From NCBI RefSeq assembly GCF_004022565.1, contig NZ_CP022987.1:806001-870000 (forward strand): a stretch of DNA of 64,000 nt, in the 5' to 3' direction. The position numbers were made by a program, and so were the translations under genes. The notes beneath the pieces were generated by a model. That model did not search any database. It was not told the origin of the DNA and saw only the letters and a list, made by a program, of their open reading frames with translations. Of the stretch, positions 62,467-64,000 are shown piece after piece (the first letter of the stretch is position 1; each line of letters begins with the position of its first letter). Source of the stretch: Pollutimonas thiosulfatoxidans (GTDB lineage Bacteria; Pseudomonadota; Gammaproteobacteria; Burkholderiales; Burkholderiaceae_B).

Positions 62467-63240
62467 ATGAAGCTGTCATTCCAGAATATAGAAAAGAAGT
62501 TCTCGGACCTGAAAGTCATCGAGAACTTCAGTCGTGAGATCCAGGACGGCGAGCTCGTCGCCCTGGTCGGGCCGTCGGGCTGCGGCAAGTCCACGCTGTT
62601 GCATATTGCTGCGGGCCTGGAAAAGCCCACCACGGGGGCGATGCTGGCCGACGGTAAGCCGCTGGACGGCCCGCACCCCGAACGCACGCTGATGTTTCAG
62701 GAAAACGCCCTGTACCCTTGGCTGACGCTGGCACAGAACGTGGCCCTGGCGCTGGAGTTCCAGAAAGTCGACAAGCAAGACGCGCTGAAACAGGCGCATC
62801 AATGGTTGGCCAAGGTCAACCTGCAAAGCTTTGAGAATTATTATCCGCATCAGGTGTCGGGCGGCATGCGCCAGCGCGCAGCCCTGGCCCGGGCGTTTAT
62901 CTCGCATCCCAAGGCGCTATTGCTGGACGAGCCTTTCGGGGCGCTGGACGCCTTGACCCGCATGACCCTGCAGGATGCCCTGCGCGAGCTTATCCGCGAG
63001 GCCAGCCCCACCGTCTTGCTGGTCACGCACGACGTGGACGAAGCGCTGTTCCTGGCGGACCGCATCCTGGTCTTCAGCCAGCGTCCAGCCACCGTGCTGA
63101 AAGAATTCAATCTTGCCCATCACGAAAAAACCCACGATTTGTCGGAGTTTGCCCCGATGCGGCGCGAAATTTTAGGTCTGCTAGGCATACACGCCGAACA
63201 AGATGAAGCCGCAGCAATATTAGAGGAAGTCGAAGCATGA
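62467..63240 (+). CDS. ABC transporter ATP-binding protein, SsuB/TauB/NrtD type
   Basis: A 257-residue ATPase. Walker A is GPSGCGKST, the Q-loop region MFQENALYPWLTL, signature VSGGMRQRAALARAF, Walker B LLLDEPFGALD and H-loop VTHDVDEAL. The Q-loop and SGGMRQR pattern are typical of nitrate, sulfonate, taurine or related importers. The start at 62467 (MKLSFQNIEKKF) agrees with the family. It overlaps the binding-protein gene by four bases; the permease must lie beyond the window. Confidence 0.92.
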   Translation: MKLSFQNIEKKFSDLKVIENFSREIQDGELVALVGPSGCGKSTLLHIAAGLEKPTTGAMLADGKPLDGPHPERTLMFQENALYPWLTLAQNVALALEFQKVDKQDALKQAHQWLAKVNLQSFENYYPHQVSGGMRQRAALARAFISHPKALLLDEPFGALDALTRMTLQDALRELIREASPTVLLVTHDVDEALFLADRILVFSQRPATVLKEFNLAHHEKTHDLSEFAPMRREILGLLGIHAEQDEAAAILEEVEA

Positions 63241-64000
63241 AGTTATCACGTTTGTTGTTGCCGGTATTGGCGGCGTTCGCCATTGCCAGCCCGGCCATTG
63301 CGGCCGAAAAATTCAAGGTCGGTTATTTGCGCGTCATGGACGACGCGCAAGTCATTGCGGCCTACGAGGGCGACTACTACAAGAAGCATGGCCTGGACGT
63401 CGAACTGGTTGAGTTCAAATCGGGTACCGACCTGATCAAGGCAATCGTGGGCGGCCAGTTGGATACCGGTGTGTTGGGATTCACCAACGCGGCATCGTGG
63501 TCGTCCAAGGGTGCCGACCTTAAGGTGGTCGGCGGCGCGCAGCACGGGTTCCACGCCATCGTCGTGCGTGACGACAGCGGCATCACCGATGTGGCCGGCC
63601 TGAAGGGTCACACGCTGGCATCGCAGAAGGAAGGCAGCACGGCCGACACGGTGCTGCGAGGCGTCGTATTGAAAGATGCCGGCCTGACGCCCAAGGATTT
63701 GTCCATCATGGGTGTAAGCCCGCAAGTGGCGGTGCAGTCGTTGGTGGGCAAGCGTGTTGATGCTGCCTTCCTGTTCGAACCCCAGGCACGGATTGCACAA
63801 TTGATCGCGCCCGTCACCCAGATTTATGAGATCGGCGAGGTCTGGCCCTTCCCGTGCATGGTCGTCATTACCTCGGGCGACACGCTGAAGAACCGCAAGG
63901 AAGACGTGTGGAAATCGCTGGATGCCCAGCGCGAAGCCATCGACCTGTTGCAGAACCAGCCTGAAGAGGCCGCCAAGCTGATCGCCAGCTACTTCATCGC
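63237..64000 (+). CDS. ABC transporter substrate-binding protein, SsuA/TauA-like (3' end outside window)
   Basis: The first 254 codons of a periplasmic binding protein; the frame is open to the window edge. Residues 1-21 are a signal peptide (LLPVLAAFAIASPAIAA). The NMT1/SsuA fold is visible: VGYLRVMDDAQVIAAYEGDYYKKHGL, VEFKSGTDLIKAIVGGQLD, GVLGFTNAASW and KEGSTADTVLRG. Coupled to the ATPase gene by an ATGA overlap. The transported compound is unknown; sulfonate, nitrate or pyrimidine precursors are possibilities for this superfamily. Confidence 0.9.
   Translation, partial: MKLSRLLLPVLAAFAIASPAIAAEKFKVGYLRVMDDAQVIAAYEGDYYKKHGLDVELVEFKSGTDLIKAIVGGQLDTGVLGFTNAASWSSKGADLKVVGGAQHGFHAIVVRDDSGITDVAGLKGHTLASQKEGSTADTVLRGVVLKDAGLTPKDLSIMGVSPQVAVQSLVGKRVDAAFLFEPQARIAQLIAPVTQIYEIGEVWPFPCMVVITSGDTLKNRKEDVWKSLDAQREAIDLLQNQPEEAAKLIASYFI

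Overview
The window reads as a chromosomal segment of a betaproteobacterium, most likely of the family Alcaligenaceae (Burkholderiales). This is an inference from protein character and gene order: tig-clpP-clpX-lon, dapD-dapE-prmB, iscRSUA and prfB-lysS, high G+C, and a Bordetella-like autotransporter. I cannot name a species. It is dense housekeeping DNA with a few accessory blocks and no insertion sequence, prophage or CRISPR array that I can see.

Layout. 1-1821: 3' end of a uvrD/rep-type helicase, a DUF1330 protein and a short-chain dehydrogenase. 1830-6626 (minus): dapD-dapE-prmB-yheS, a tightly packed operon. 6762-6846: tRNA-Leu(UAG) with a visible promoter. 7256-12284: a Csu-like chaperone-usher pilus cluster (spore-coat-U pilins, chaperone, usher, two-domain putative tip protein, extra small subunit). 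12314-13192: lipid A acyltransferase. 13406-19370: trigger factor, ClpP, ClpX, Lon, closed by a perfect 40-bp palindromic terminator.

19437-29967 is the most distinctive region: a form I (AYRCSFR-type) aerobic CO dehydrogenase operon read leftwards, coxM-coxS-coxL-coxG-coxD-coxE-coxF(XdhC)-mocA-like-membrane protein-coxI(XdhC), with an RcoM-type PAS-LytTR haem CO sensor divergent from coxM. The sensor keeps the three known RcoM haem-ligand residues at the family spacing. The maturation genes include an XdhC fused to a YHS metal-binding domain and an unrecognised Met/Gly-rich membrane protein, both translationally coupled to their neighbours. They are candidates for copper or sulfur handling at the Cu-Mo site.

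29992-37490: lexA with a perfect SOS box, an aromatic aminotransferase, uvrB, a low-molecular-weight phosphatase and iscR-iscS-iscU-iscA. The isc block is odd. IscU has Glu in place of the scaffold Cys37, IscR has a longer spacing before its third cysteine, and hscB/hscA/fdx do not follow.

37791-47125: a 1240-residue autotransporter, a duplicated-domain methylglyoxal synthase, the prfB-SDR-lysS operon (prfB with its programmed +1 frameshift) and a TehA/SLAC1-like transporter. 47162-56201 (minus): a TRAP transporter (dctPQM order in transcription), a methyl-accepting chemotaxis protein and a polyamine-type ABC transporter. 56336-61124: a YhaO/YhaN (SbcD/SbcC-like) nuclease-ATPase pair. 61140 to the end: hemerythrin-like protein, AhpD-like enzyme, and the start of an SsuB/TauB-type ABC transporter whose binding protein runs off the window.

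All coordinates and motifs were read by eye from the sequence. No database search was run.
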